From Marinomonas spartinae (lineage in GTDB: Bacteria > Pseudomonadota > Gammaproteobacteria > Pseudomonadales > Marinomonadaceae): a stretch of DNA of 64,000 nucleotides. This document shows positions 1 through 7,077 of this stretch, piece after piece. The notes under the pieces were generated by a model. That model searched no databases and was not told the DNA's origin. It saw only the letters and a list, made by a program, of their open reading frames with translations. Each line of letters starts with the position of its first letter. Position 1 is the first letter of the stretch. The position numbers and the translations under genes are program-made. The stretch is taken from NCBI RefSeq assembly GCF_900089775.1, contig NZ_FLOB01000001.1, positions 682,001 through 746,000 on the forward strand, given 5' to 3'.

Positions 1-15
1 ACCACGATAAAGAAG

Positions 16-41
16 GCCAGCTAAATTAGCTGGCTTTTTTT
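16..41 (+). terminator. Rho-independent terminator of an upstream gene
   Basis: An 8-bp GC-rich stem (16-23 with 27-34) with a 3-nt loop is followed by seven T residues. It ends a transcription unit that begins left of the window and isolates the tRNA gene that follows. Confidence 0.85.
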
Positions 42-87
42 CGTCTTGGAGCCTTATTTTTTTACATCATTGGTTCCTGCCTGTTAA

Positions 88-163
88 GCCCAGATAGCTC
101 AGTCGGTAGAGCAGAGGATTGAAAATCCTCGTGTCGGTGGTTCGATTCCGCCTCTGGGCACCA
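88..163 (+). tRNA. tRNA-Phe (GAA)
   Basis: A 76-nt cloverleaf. The acceptor stem GCCCAGA pairs with TCTGGGC and the gene-encoded CCA lies at 161-163. The D-arm AGCTCAGTCGGTAGAGC, the anticodon loop with GAA at 121-123, and the T-arm GGTTCGATTCC are all standard. A P2-like integrase remnant lies 177 bp downstream and points at the tRNA, so the 3' end of this gene is the likely chromosomal attachment site of the decayed prophage. Confidence 0.97.
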
Positions 164-264
164 TTTCTAAGTGTTTCTTAATATCCCCCAATCCCTTATA
201 TATCAAGCCTTTCAGCGTTTTTGTGTTCATTTTAAAAAATACTTGAATCAATTAATCCGTGTGG

Positions 265-344
265 CTGGTGTCCAGTAAGTGTCCTAAGAATTTTGAGAGG
301 TTGGACACCAAGCCCTTTAGACTGGTGTCCAAGAGTGTCCTAAG
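265..344. repeat. Short repeats between tRNA-Phe and integrase, possible integrase arm sites
   Basis: CTGGTGTCCAGTAAGTGTCC starts at 265, and a near copy, CTGGTGTCCAAGAGTGTCC, starts at 322. An inverted copy, TTGGACACCA (301-310), pairs exactly with 323-332 to make a 10-bp stem. P2-family integrases bind repeated arm-type sites beside att, and the placement fits. The stem could also act as a terminator for int on the minus strand. Either role is inferred. Confidence 0.5.
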
Positions 345-600
345 CGGCAACGATCATGCCTGAGCGTTCCATGATGGCGATCGGGTTTTTGTGGATGGCG
401 TCGGCCAAATAATCAGGGTGGAACTTCGCATAACGAAGGGTCATTTTTAGTGTTTTGTGACCAAGTATTTTCTGCAGATCAAAGATCGAACCTTTCTCTC
501 TCATAAAGTGCACTGCGAATGTATGCCGCATAACGTGAGTCAGTTGGCCACGAGGTAAATAAATACCAGCATTTTGAATGCCAGTCCTAAGCGCTCGGCC
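340..600 (-). pseudogene. int: P2-like tyrosine recombinase (integrase), C-terminal fragment
   Basis: Reading leftwards, about 85 residues match the C-terminal catalytic part of P2/186-type integrases. They include the box with HVMRHTFAVHF, the LGHKTLKMTLRYAKF segment carrying the nucleophilic tyrosine, and a DAIHKNP tail. The open frame runs on to 858, but its first half is antisense to a zinc-ribbon gene and does not look like integrase, so the real homology stops near 590-600. The N-terminal arm-binding domain and the first catalytic arginine are lost, so the enzyme cannot be active. The join marks a deletion endpoint inside the prophage. Confidence 0.8.
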
Positions 601-804
601 GTTGAAGCCGAGATCGTCGTCAAAGTCCTGTGCCATTCGTGCCACGACAAAGAGCTGCACATCAACATGGAGACTTGGGAGCAATGCTTCATCGCCAGCG
701 AACTCAACGATCGCGGCTGGCGGCAAGTCACCACCGAGGATGAACACATCGTCCAAACCTGCCCACAGTGTGTGGAGCAACTTGAGAAGGCATTTAAGGA
801 GTAA
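574..804 (+). CDS. Small zinc-ribbon protein, probably cut at its 5' end
   Basis: A 76-codon frame from a TTG encodes a compact acidic protein with CHSC near residue 20 and CPQC near residue 63. These are two CxxC pairs, as in a zinc ribbon, separated by a Trp-rich stretch. The first few codons overlap the integrase fragment on the other strand, so the original start was probably removed by the deletion that fused the two. Small proteins of this kind are common in P2-like phages, but I cannot name the family. There is no clear ribosome site before the TTG, so expression is doubtful. Confidence 0.5.
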   Translation: MNASPKRSAVEAEIVVKVLCHSCHDKELHINMETWEQCFIASELNDRGWRQVTTEDEHIVQTCPQCVEQLEKAFKE

Positions 805-884
805 AAGAAAGGGGGCGAAAGCCCCCTTGGTATTACGAGAGGATATTGATTTCGACATCTACCGTATGTACTTGAATGGTTCGC

Positions 885-2516
885 TTACACCCTAAATTTA
901 CCCATTCGGGCTTTGTTTAAATTGCTAGTGCTTGATATCCTATCAAGAGCTTGTTGGACCTTCTCTGCCAAATCCTCGTTGCTATTAGCAATTAGTAAAA
1001 AGACACGAATATAATCCTTTAAGTCTTTACCTTTAAATCCCATAAAAAGATTATACATTTCGTCGACTGTAAGTCTGGCTAATATTTCAGCTTCAGGAAC
1101 GTTATAAGACTGAGTGCCACGCCTCAACTCCAATATCTCTTCGACTGTCGGCTCTGGCTTTAACTCTAAATATGATTCACGTAACCTTTCAGAAAAATGT
1201 GAATCCTTCACTTCAAATGGTGAATTATCAACATCAAGTGCTTCGGGATTCTCTTTATTAGATTCAATGAATAGCTCGGTCAACTCGTCCGCTATTTTGG
1301 CATATCCAATCTCTCGTAATAACTTTACCCCTTGGCTATATTGAGCAGCTGAAGCATTAGGCGCTATATCTTTCATTCCGGCTTCAAACGCTAAAGCAAT
1401 TTCGTCTTCATTGTTACTAAAAGAATCGTGAAAAAGATTCCATGCATGATTCCAATTTTTACTAGTTCGCTGAATTTCTACCTCTTGTTGTTTTTGAGTA
1501 CAAAGAGGGAGCAGCTTTTCCGCATCAAGAAAGCCTTGCTCTATACCGCGAGCAACAGCGGCATCTATTTCATCAGTATATCTGTAACCATATTGATTTA
1601 ACGTCAAATTCCAACGCTCGGTGGTTTCTTCGTTCCAACCCAATTCATCGTTCTTTTCTCTTGATCCAAGTCGGTTTACAAATGCAAATTCCGGTATACG
1701 ATTTTCATCTGCACCGTGGCAGTAGTAGCACCAACTGAGAACGATAGTCGAGTGTATGACTTGTTTTTTGATGCTTTCATCAAAGGTGGTCACGAGTGCC
1801 AAAAACTCCTTTGTATGTTCGACGATCTTTTTTATGACCCGCTTGTTTTTGATGTCTAAGCCAATACAGCAATCACGAATGAAGCCTTTGAGTTCGAAGT
1901 CGTCAGTAATCATTATATCGAAGCATTGTTCTGCTGTTGGCTCGAAATGGAGTTGTCGGTCTACGATTTTTTCTTTGTACTTTTTATAGTCTTCGAAGGT
2001 TTCATCACCCGCATCCTCGTTGAGCAACAATACAATCTTGCAATCCTTTTGCTCCTTAAAGAATGAAACCAACCCCATGAAGTCTTTGATGGTAATTCCC
2101 TTGCTATGACGCTCTAAATCATCGAAGCAAATGATGGTCTTGTTCATGGCTAGTTGAGAAACTGAGCTAATAATGCTGCTAGTGCCTCCCACATACTTGC
2201 CGATAAAAGGTATTTTTGTATCTCCTATTAAGCTCGCCAATTTTTTTGAGTAGCTTTTGATGTTAGGTGTGTCACCAATACTTTTGGTATCAATGGCATT
2301 TAGAAATGTCATTTGTTTTAATTCGGCAATAGAGTTAATTCCAAACAGTGAAACGTAGGAGTATGACTTTAATTTGCATTCGTCTTTGAGTGCTCTGATG
2401 TTTTCTTCCCAACTGTAAGTCTTACCCACCCCCCAACAGCCTTTGATGGCGAGCACTTCGGGATTATCGGTGGAAAGAAATTTTCGAATTTGCTCTTTAA
2501 CTAAATCAACTGACAT
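885..2516 (-). CDS. KAP-like P-loop NTPase, candidate phage-defence gene
   Basis: The 543-residue protein has a Walker A GCWGVGKT at residues 26-33 and a Walker B IICFDDLER ending near 136. The YVSLFGINS segment after Walker A is typical of KAP-family and related STAND-like NTPases. A second hydrophobic strand, KIVLLLNED, follows near 165. The remaining ~370 residues are helical and charged and have no motif I recognise. There is no convincing membrane segment. The gene stands alone in the cargo interval of a P2-like prophage, between the integrase and portal remnants, the position used by old, tin and many anti-phage genes. It is intact inside a decayed element, which suggests selection for the cargo. 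The defence role is inferred from location and fold only. Confidence 0.7.
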   Translation of the reverse strand: MSVDLVKEQIRKFLSTDNPEVLAIKGCWGVGKTYSWEENIRALKDECKLKSYSYVSLFGINSIAELKQMTFLNAIDTKSIGDTPNIKSYSKKLASLIGDTKIPFIGKYVGGTSSIISSVSQLAMNKTIICFDDLERHSKGITIKDFMGLVSFFKEQKDCKIVLLLNEDAGDETFEDYKKYKEKIVDRQLHFEPTAEQCFDIMITDDFELKGFIRDCCIGLDIKNKRVIKKIVEHTKEFLALVTTFDESIKKQVIHSTIVLSWCYYCHGADENRIPEFAFVNRLGSREKNDELGWNEETTERWNLTLNQYGYRYTDEIDAAVARGIEQGFLDAEKLLPLCTQKQQEVEIQRTSKNWNHAWNLFHDSFSNNEDEIALAFEAGMKDIAPNASAAQYSQGVKLLREIGYAKIADELTELFIESNKENPEALDVDNSPFEVKDSHFSERLRESYLELKPEPTVEEILELRRGTQSYNVPEAEILARLTVDEMYNLFMGFKGKDLKDYIRVFLLIANSNEDLAEKVQQALDRISSTSNLNKARMGKFRV

Positions 2517-2641
2517 GTCTACAATTTCCCTACAGAATAGAATGCTCTGAAACAGATATTGATACTAAGCTCTAGAGCCGCTATTTGGCTATTATTTGTT
2601 ACGCTTAGTGTGGGTGGCATCCCTCGTAGACAATTGAAAAG

Positions 2642-2667
2642 AAGCCCGTGTCCTTGGATGTGGGCTT
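2642..2667 (-). terminator. Probable terminator of the Ogr-fusion gene
   Basis: AAGCCC (2642-2647) pairs with GGGCTT (2662-2667), just past the stop of the gene that ends at 2670. On the minus strand the stem is followed by CTTTTC. It separates that gene from the NTPase downstream. Confidence 0.55.
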
Positions 2668-2669
2668 AA

Positions 2670-3518
2670 TTATGCTTGTTCGATCAGGTCTGACACGTTG
2701 AAATCGTCTACTAGCACTTGGCTAAGCTGTGGGCCCGCGAGCTGGACCAGGTAAGGTCGCACGCAGTCGTCTTGGATTAGTGCTTGTACGCTGAAAGATC
2801 GGGCCATTTGTTTGTGGATTTTGTACATCTCTTCGACTTTTTGCACTTCGTTCGATACTAGGCCAGTCACGCCTGCAATGCTGCTGGTTAGGTCTCCTGC
2901 AATACGATCCAATAAGGCTTCAAATGAGGGGCGCTCCATGTCCCCGGCATCGTAATCCGTTATGCCCTGGTCTAGTTCATCCAGTGCGCTTGAGGCAGCA
3001 TTGAGATAGCGATCCGTTGCGCCTGCCAGTGTGCCAGCAATCGTTTTGATGTTGGTACAGCTTGGTGGGGCGTCATTGATGACGCTGTCGATCTCTTTTA
3101 CTGCCGCTGCGACGTTCATATCGTCTAGGAAACTTTCTAAGCGCTGTTGCACGTGGGCGTTGAGCACATTGGCCCCTTGACCATAGTTATCCAGAGCGGT
3201 GATGCAGTTTTGTACTTTGGCCGCGTTAGGTCGTGTTGCAGCTAAAGCAGGGTCAATTGTTTCGCCTTCAGCAGGTAGGTATTTTTGCAAGCGTATTTTT
3301 AACTGTGCGGCTTGGGAGCCTGTGGCGGTGGCTTTGGTCGTTGTTGCGCTCTGTAGCCCGTGGCCTGCTTGAACAACAAACGATGCATAGCAATCAGGGT
3401 TATGGCAATGGCAGTACAGGTCTATAAGAAATAGACCGTCCATATCCTCCGATACTTCGTTATTGTGGGCAATCACACCAGTGCTTTTGCAATTGGGGCA
3501 GACAACACGAAGCGACAT
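2670..3518 (-). CDS. Ogr/Delta-type zinc finger fused to a phage domain of unknown role
   Basis: From the chosen start (MSLRVVCPNC) the protein is 282 residues. The first ~60 match the Ogr/Delta zinc finger of P2 and P4, the activator of late phage genes: CPNC, then a C-x-C-x4-C cluster followed by YASFVV. Ogr is only about 72 residues. Here a ~220-residue C-terminal part follows, rich in Ala, Asp and helices, without catalytic motifs, and resembling a phage virion-associated domain. An upstream ATG at 3578 would add 20 residues, but neither start has a good ribosome site. I preferred the start closest to family length. The gene sits next to the portal relic, where some P2 relatives keep their ogr gene. 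Confidence 0.6.
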   Translation of the reverse strand: MSLRVVCPNCKSTGVIAHNNEVSEDMDGLFLIDLYCHCHNPDCYASFVVQAGHGLQSATTTKATATGSQAAQLKIRLQKYLPAEGETIDPALAATRPNAAKVQNCITALDNYGQGANVLNAHVQQRLESFLDDMNVAAAVKEIDSVINDAPPSCTNIKTIAGTLAGATDRYLNAASSALDELDQGITDYDAGDMERPSFEALLDRIAGDLTSSIAGVTGLVSNEVQKVEEMYKIHKQMARSFSVQALIQDDCVRPYLVQLAGPQLSQVLVDDFNVSDLIEQA

Positions 3519-3613
3519 AAAATGACCATATTTGTGCATATTGTTTGCGATGCCTTTAAATACTCCGTGTGTTTGCATGTGAAATTTTGGTTTTTGTATG
3601 TAAATGATATTTA

Positions 3614-3702
3614 GGGTTATTGGGGTTATAGTCTTTTTTCTTGTGGGGTTGCTGGGGTTATAGGAATTGCTAATTGGTTTTTTATGGTTACTGGGGTTAT
3701 AG
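3614..3702. repeat. Three direct repeats in the promoter region between the Ogr fusion and hicA
   Basis: Three 18-bp copies of a GGGTTnnTGGGGTTATAG unit start at 3614, 3646 and 3685. Each is itself a near-double of GGGTTA. They lie in the divergent intergenic space and look like binding sites for a regulator, perhaps the Ogr-type protein or a lost phage repressor. They differ from the classical Ogr site, a dyad of TGT and ACA. Confidence 0.6.
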
Positions 3703-3737
3703 TTTGCTTATCGTTTTATCGAGCCAAGGAAAAATAT

Positions 3738-3920
3738 ATGAAAAGCCGTGAGGTTATTCAAATGCTTGAAGACGATGGTTGGTACGAAGTTAGAAAGAAA
3801 GGTAGCCACTTACACTTTAAACACCCTAGTAAAAAGGGTTTAGTTACGGTTCCTCATCCTAAAACAGACATACCAGCAGGCACTCTGAAAAGCATTTTCA
3901 AACAAGCTCAGTTTAGCTGA
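3738..3920 (+). CDS. hicA: HicA-type mRNA interferase toxin
   Basis: The 60-residue protein has the full HicA fold: MKSREVIQMLEDDGW, then GSHLHFKH with the catalytic His24, then VPHPKTDIPAGTLKSIFKQA. HicA is a double-stranded-RNA-binding-fold ribonuclease that cleaves mRNA and stops translation until HicB binds it. The ATG at 3738 is preceded by AAGGA at 3726-3730; an upstream in-frame start at 3684 lacks this. hicB follows after an unusually long gap of 239 bp that contains a stem-loop and a palindrome. Confidence 0.92.
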   Translation: MKSREVIQMLEDDGWYEVRKKGSHLHFKHPSKKGLVTVPHPKTDIPAGTLKSIFKQAQFS

Positions 3921-3933
3921 GCTTGTTTGAAAA
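3895..3933. other. Perfect 17-bp stem-loop overlapping the hicA stop codon
   Basis: Positions 3895-3911 pair exactly with 3917-3933 around a 5-nt loop. The hicA TGA lies in the right arm. There is no T-run after it on the plus strand, but four T residues flank it when read on the minus strand. It could attenuate read-through from hicA into hicB, protect the hicA mRNA end, or be a terminator read from the other side. Confidence 0.65.
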
Positions 3934-4013
3934 CCTTAATGGCAAGTACGTAAAAATTATTAGGATAAGTCTAAGAATTTATGCGCTATCTATTCATGTT
4001 AATATGAATGAAA

Positions 4014-4049
4014 TTACTTTAATAACGTGCATGCGCATTATTAAAGTAA
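4014..4049. promoter_or_regulatory. Long palindrome, probable HicB operator before hicB
   Basis: TTACTTTAATAA (4014-4025) is the exact inverse of TTATTAAAGTAA (4038-4049), and the 12-nt centre is itself nearly palindromic. HicB proteins with DNA-binding C-termini repress their own promoters through such dyads. A second small dyad, TTCAT/ATGAA, lies just upstream. This suggests hicB has its own promoter, separate from hicA. Confidence 0.6.
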
Positions 4050-4159
4050 AGTAAAGTATACAACAACCGAAAACAAAGTAGAGAAGATCAATATATTTTA
4101 ATATTTATTGATCGTTGCTGAAACTAGACCACTTGGTCTGTGTCAGCATAGGGGGAAAT

Positions 4160-4564
4160 ATGAAATATCCTGTAGTATTGCATACCGATGATAATGAGTC
4201 TTACGGTGTTACTGTGCCTGACGTGCAAGGTTGCTTCTCTGCAGGCTCATCATTTGATGAAGCTCTTGATATGGTTGATGAAGCAATCTTCCTACATTTA
4301 GAGTTATTGTTAGAAGACGGTGAGGACATTCCTAAAGCCTCTTCTATCTCTGAATTAAAAGATAATCCTGATTATAGTGACGGTGTGTGGGCTATAGTAG
4401 ATGTTGATATCACTCCGTTATTAGGTAAGAGTGAAAAAATCAATGTAACTCTCCCGCACCTTTTGATTACTAAAATCGATAAGGCGGTTTCCTCTAACCC
4501 AAAATATCGATCTCGTTCGGGCTTTTTAGCTGAAGTATCTAAAAAAGCGCTTGAACTTGCTTAG
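4160..4564 (+). CDS. hicB: HicB-type antitoxin with C-terminal DNA-binding domain
   Basis: The 134-residue protein has the partial RNase H-like HicB fold at the N-terminus (MKYPVVLHTDDNESYGVTVPDVQGCFSAG cut here; the PDVQGCFSAG motif is diagnostic). This is followed by a ribbon-helix-helix-like C-terminus (INVTLPHLLITKIDKAV ... RSGFLAEVSKKAL). It neutralises HicA by direct binding and represses transcription. The ATG at 4160 has GGGGGA just upstream; the longer frame from 4115 has no ribosome site. The pair may be what keeps this relic in the chromosome. Confidence 0.92.
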   Translation: MKYPVVLHTDDNESYGVTVPDVQGCFSAGSSFDEALDMVDEAIFLHLELLLEDGEDIPKASSISELKDNPDYSDGVWAIVDVDITPLLGKSEKINVTLPHLLITKIDKAVSSNPKYRSRSGFLAEVSKKALELA

Positions 4565-4592
4565 TTTTCTAACCACCTTGGCTCTTTGAAAG

Positions 4593-4620
4593 ATACCCGC
4601 CCTCGTGCGGGTATTTTTTC
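4593..4620 (+). terminator. Terminator of hicB
   Basis: An 8-bp stem, ATACCCGC paired with GCGGGTAT, is followed by six T residues, 29 bp after the hicB stop. Confidence 0.85.
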
Positions 4621-4905
4621 GTTTAGAGCAGTCCAAACTCGCTGTATGGCGAGTATTTCGCTGTTGTAGTAAACCTCTCTTATATTTTGTAGATTCCCAA
4701 CCCCCTTGCGTTTAATGGCATGATGTTAGCGAGCGGCGCCAGCACACGGTGCATGTTGAGGATGTCTTACATGGTGACGGGTTTGATCTTTTCGTATTCG
4801 TCTTTGTTGTTCAGCTCCCCGATTGAAATGAGTTGTAATCTGTCTCTGGTGTGTAGCGCTTCCCTTAGTGAGTTTTTGTTACCATTCAGTATTTTCTGTT
4901 CCTAT
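4595..4905 (-). pseudogene. Relic of a P2-like capsid portal protein (gpQ)
   Basis: Read on the minus strand from about 4904 to 4600, the peptide RLQLISIGELNNKDEYEKIK, a stop, then DILNMHRVLAPLANIMP follows the C-terminal part of P2 gpQ. In gpQ this part reads roughly I-Q-L-I-P-(I/L)-S-E-V-A-x-K-D-E-F, then A-A-H-R-V-P-P-x-L-x-G-x-x-P. After a frameshift near 4695 the next frame gives GNLQNIREVYYNSEI...ALNE, matching the gpQ ending around GDVEKAA-F-NEIAPLQ. One internal stop and one frameshift make it dead. No intact open frame covers it, so it is easily missed. Confidence 0.7.
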
Positions 4906-5246
4906 ATTTTTTGCTAGTGTGAAAAAGCTAATTTCTTTATCTCAAGCCCATTAAATTTGTCTCTATCAGTTGTAATGAATTGTATTTTTTCGGGGTGCTA
5001 GGGACGCTTTCAGTGGTCACTTTTGTGGCCATTTCATGGCTATAAAGTTGACTATCTCATTGATCTTTTCTTGCTAAGCTTATCTTTTTATTTGTTTTTA
5101 TTCTTCCTGAAAGGTGTGATGAAATAGTGTGTTTCTGAGTGATCTTTACTGCTTTGTTACAAAAGCGTCATATACATTTTGTAACATGCTTCTTAAAAAA
5201 GAGGGGTGATTTTTCATCGCTCGATGTTGATCAATTGGAGAAGCAT

Positions 5247-6827
5247 GTGAACATTAACAAAAAGATGTGGGTTCTTTCTGGTGCGACAGCCATCAGTATT
5301 ATACTGGTTGGCGTCTTTGCAGCTTATATTCTCTCTTCTTTGAGGGTAGATTTTGGTCATTACAAGTCGCAAATCGCGACGTCTCAACAATTGTTTGAGA
5401 TGAAGGCAACAGGGTTGTCTGTGGCAAAAGGGGATCCTATTCTGCCTTCAACTAAAACGGCTCTTGATGCGGCGAATGTTAAAATCAATGCATTGTTAAA
5501 GTCGATTGAAGCTTCTCATGTCATAGATAAGAAGAAATCGAAACTTTTAAAGCAAATTAAATCCCTGTGGGCGGAGTATTTTAAGCAGTTCAATAGTGCC
5601 ATTAATATGGCTCAAGATAGCCCTCAAGATGCGCTGCAAATACCGGATTCTATTTATGGTTTGTACTTGTTGCCAATGATTAATGATATCGATCAGCTGG
5701 TTAAGGAAAATCAAGGGCTTGAGTCTTCATCAGACGGTATCATTTCGAAACAGATGGCGATGATCTTGTGGTTGATTTTGACGCCTCTGGTTGCGGGCGG
5801 TTTGTTTGTTGTTGCCAGTCAGCGTCTGCTTGCTCGAGATCTGAGAAAGCGAGTGTTTCGTGTTTTAGATGTAGTGAAGTTTTTAGAACAAGGAGATCTA
5901 ACCAAGCGCTTGCCGGTAGAGGGGCGGGATGAACTGTCTTCGATTGCGTCGTCTGTGAACGGGTTTGTTGATAAAACTCATTCGATTTTATGTCAGGTGC
6001 GTGAGAGTACAAGTGATGTTTCTAATGCAGCTTCTGAGTTGTTTGATGCGTCGGCACATGTGGCGAATAGTGCCAGTTCTCAGAATGAGGCAGCGTCTTC
6101 TGTTGCTGCGACGGTTCAACAACTGGCGGTGAGTATTGGCCAGGTAACGGAGCATGCTAAAAGTGCGCAGTCTTTTTCTGTGCAATCTGGCGAATTGTCA
6201 ACGCAAGCGGGTGGGGTAGTCCTATCCGCGACCAACGAAATGAATAAAATCTCTGAATACTCTCGTGGTTCATCATCGTTGATTAAAGAGTTAGAGGACC
6301 GATCTAGTGATATTTCTAATATCATGCAGGTTATCAAGGACGTAGCGGATCAAACGAATTTATTGGCTCTTAATGCGGCGATAGAGGCAGCGAGAGCTGG
6401 CGAGCAAGGGCGAGGCTTTTCTGTGGTAGCAGATGAAATTCGTAATTTGGCAATGCGAACCACTCAGTCGACCAGTGAAATTGCGCAGATTGTCGGCCAG
6501 ATACAAGAGGCAACAGAGGCGGTGTCGCTCAGTATGGAGTCTGGGCTTCAGCGGGTTGAGCAAGGTGTGTTGCTTGCGCAACAGGCCGGCCAATCTATGA
6601 ATGATGTGACAGAGAGTACCGTAAAGGTAGAAGAGTCCATTGATTATATTTGTAATGCTTTGACTGAGCAGGACCATGCTAGTGATGATATTGCTAGAAA
6701 AATTGATCGTATCGCGATGATTATTCGCGAAGATGCGGAGTCTGCAAAAAATACGGTTGAAACAGCCAAAAAGTTAGATGGATTATCAGGGACTTTGAAT
6801 ACCGCAGTGAGTCAATTCCAGTTGTAA
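5247..6827 (+). CDS. Methyl-accepting chemotaxis protein
   Basis: This is a 526-residue chemoreceptor. One membrane segment near the N-terminus ([20 protein letters not shown]) is followed by a ~160-residue periplasmic four-helix-like sensor, a second membrane segment ([17 protein letters not shown]), a HAMP domain, and the cytoplasmic signalling domain. The hairpin tip contains [20 protein letters not shown]. There is no C-terminal CheR/CheB tether pentapeptide. I chose the GTG at 5247 because TTGGAG lies six bases upstream. The longer frame from 5139 would place 36 charged residues before the first membrane helix and has no such signal. The ligand is unknown. Confidence 0.9.
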   Translation: MNINKKMWVLSGATAISIILVGVFAAYILSSLRVDFGHYKSQIATSQQLFEMKATGLSVAKGDPILPSTKTALDAANVKINALLKSIEASHVIDKKKSKLLKQIKSLWAEYFKQFNSAINMAQDSPQDALQIPDSIYGLYLLPMINDIDQLVKENQGLESSSDGIISKQMAMILWLILTPLVAGGLFVVASQRLLARDLRKRVFRVLDVVKFLEQGDLTKRLPVEGRDELSSIASSVNGFVDKTHSILCQVRESTSDVSNAASELFDASAHVANSASSQNEAASSVAATVQQLAVSIGQVTEHAKSAQSFSVQSGELSTQAGGVVLSATNEMNKISEYSRGSSSLIKELEDRSSDISNIMQVIKDVADQTNLLALNAAIEAARAGEQGRGFSVVADEIRNLAMRTTQSTSEIAQIVGQIQEATEAVSLSMESGLQRVEQGVLLAQQAGQSMNDVTESTVKVEESIDYICNALTEQDHASDDIARKIDRIAMIIREDAESAKNTVETAKKLDGLSGTLNTAVSQFQL

Positions 6828-6871
6828 CCATTCCTTCTCGCTTCCTTTTTGTAAAGGAGGCTTTCTTAAGC

Positions 6872-6912
6872 AAATGCTTATCTTGTGTTGTTGATGGATA
6901 AGCATTTCTTGC
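6872..6912 (+). terminator. Stem-loop after the chemoreceptor gene
   Basis: AAATGCTTATC (6872-6882) pairs exactly with GATAAGCATTT (6897-6907) around a 14-nt loop, followed by CTTGCTTTT. The T-tract is imperfect, so this is a probable rather than certain terminator. Confidence 0.5.
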
Positions 6913-7077
6913 TTTTGTTATTCAATGCGTTGGCACTTGTCGATTATTATTTTCATTACATAACTTAACGATTATCAGGATCACGAGTACGATTCTTTGA
7001 CTATTCTTAGCATAAGCACAGTAGATCCGTTTGACGCGATATAACCTCTCTATGCTTTTTTATTTAAAGGCTTCTTC

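Larger units (their letters stand above)
164..4905. mobile_element. Decayed P2-like prophage carrying cargo genes
   Basis: The left edge is next to tRNA-Phe. The contents in order are a P2-type integrase C-terminus, a truncated zinc-ribbon gene, a KAP-like NTPase, an Ogr/Delta zinc-finger fusion, hicAB, and a gpQ portal relic. Integrase at one end and gpQ at the other, with cargo between, matches the P2 prophage order int-C-cox-A-(tin/old)-Q. Replication, repressor, capsid and tail genes are gone, so the element cannot move by itself. I found no copy of the tRNA 3' end to the right that would mark attR, so the right edge is only approximate. Confidence 0.75.

Noticed and set aside
340-858. 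A full 172-residue minus-strand protein
   Set aside because: Only the half from about 600 down to 340 looks like integrase; the rest is antisense to a zinc-ribbon gene. I annotated the fragment only.
4720-4917. Plus-strand 65-residue hydrophobic protein
   Set aside because: It is the shadow of the gpQ relic on the other strand and has no ribosome site.
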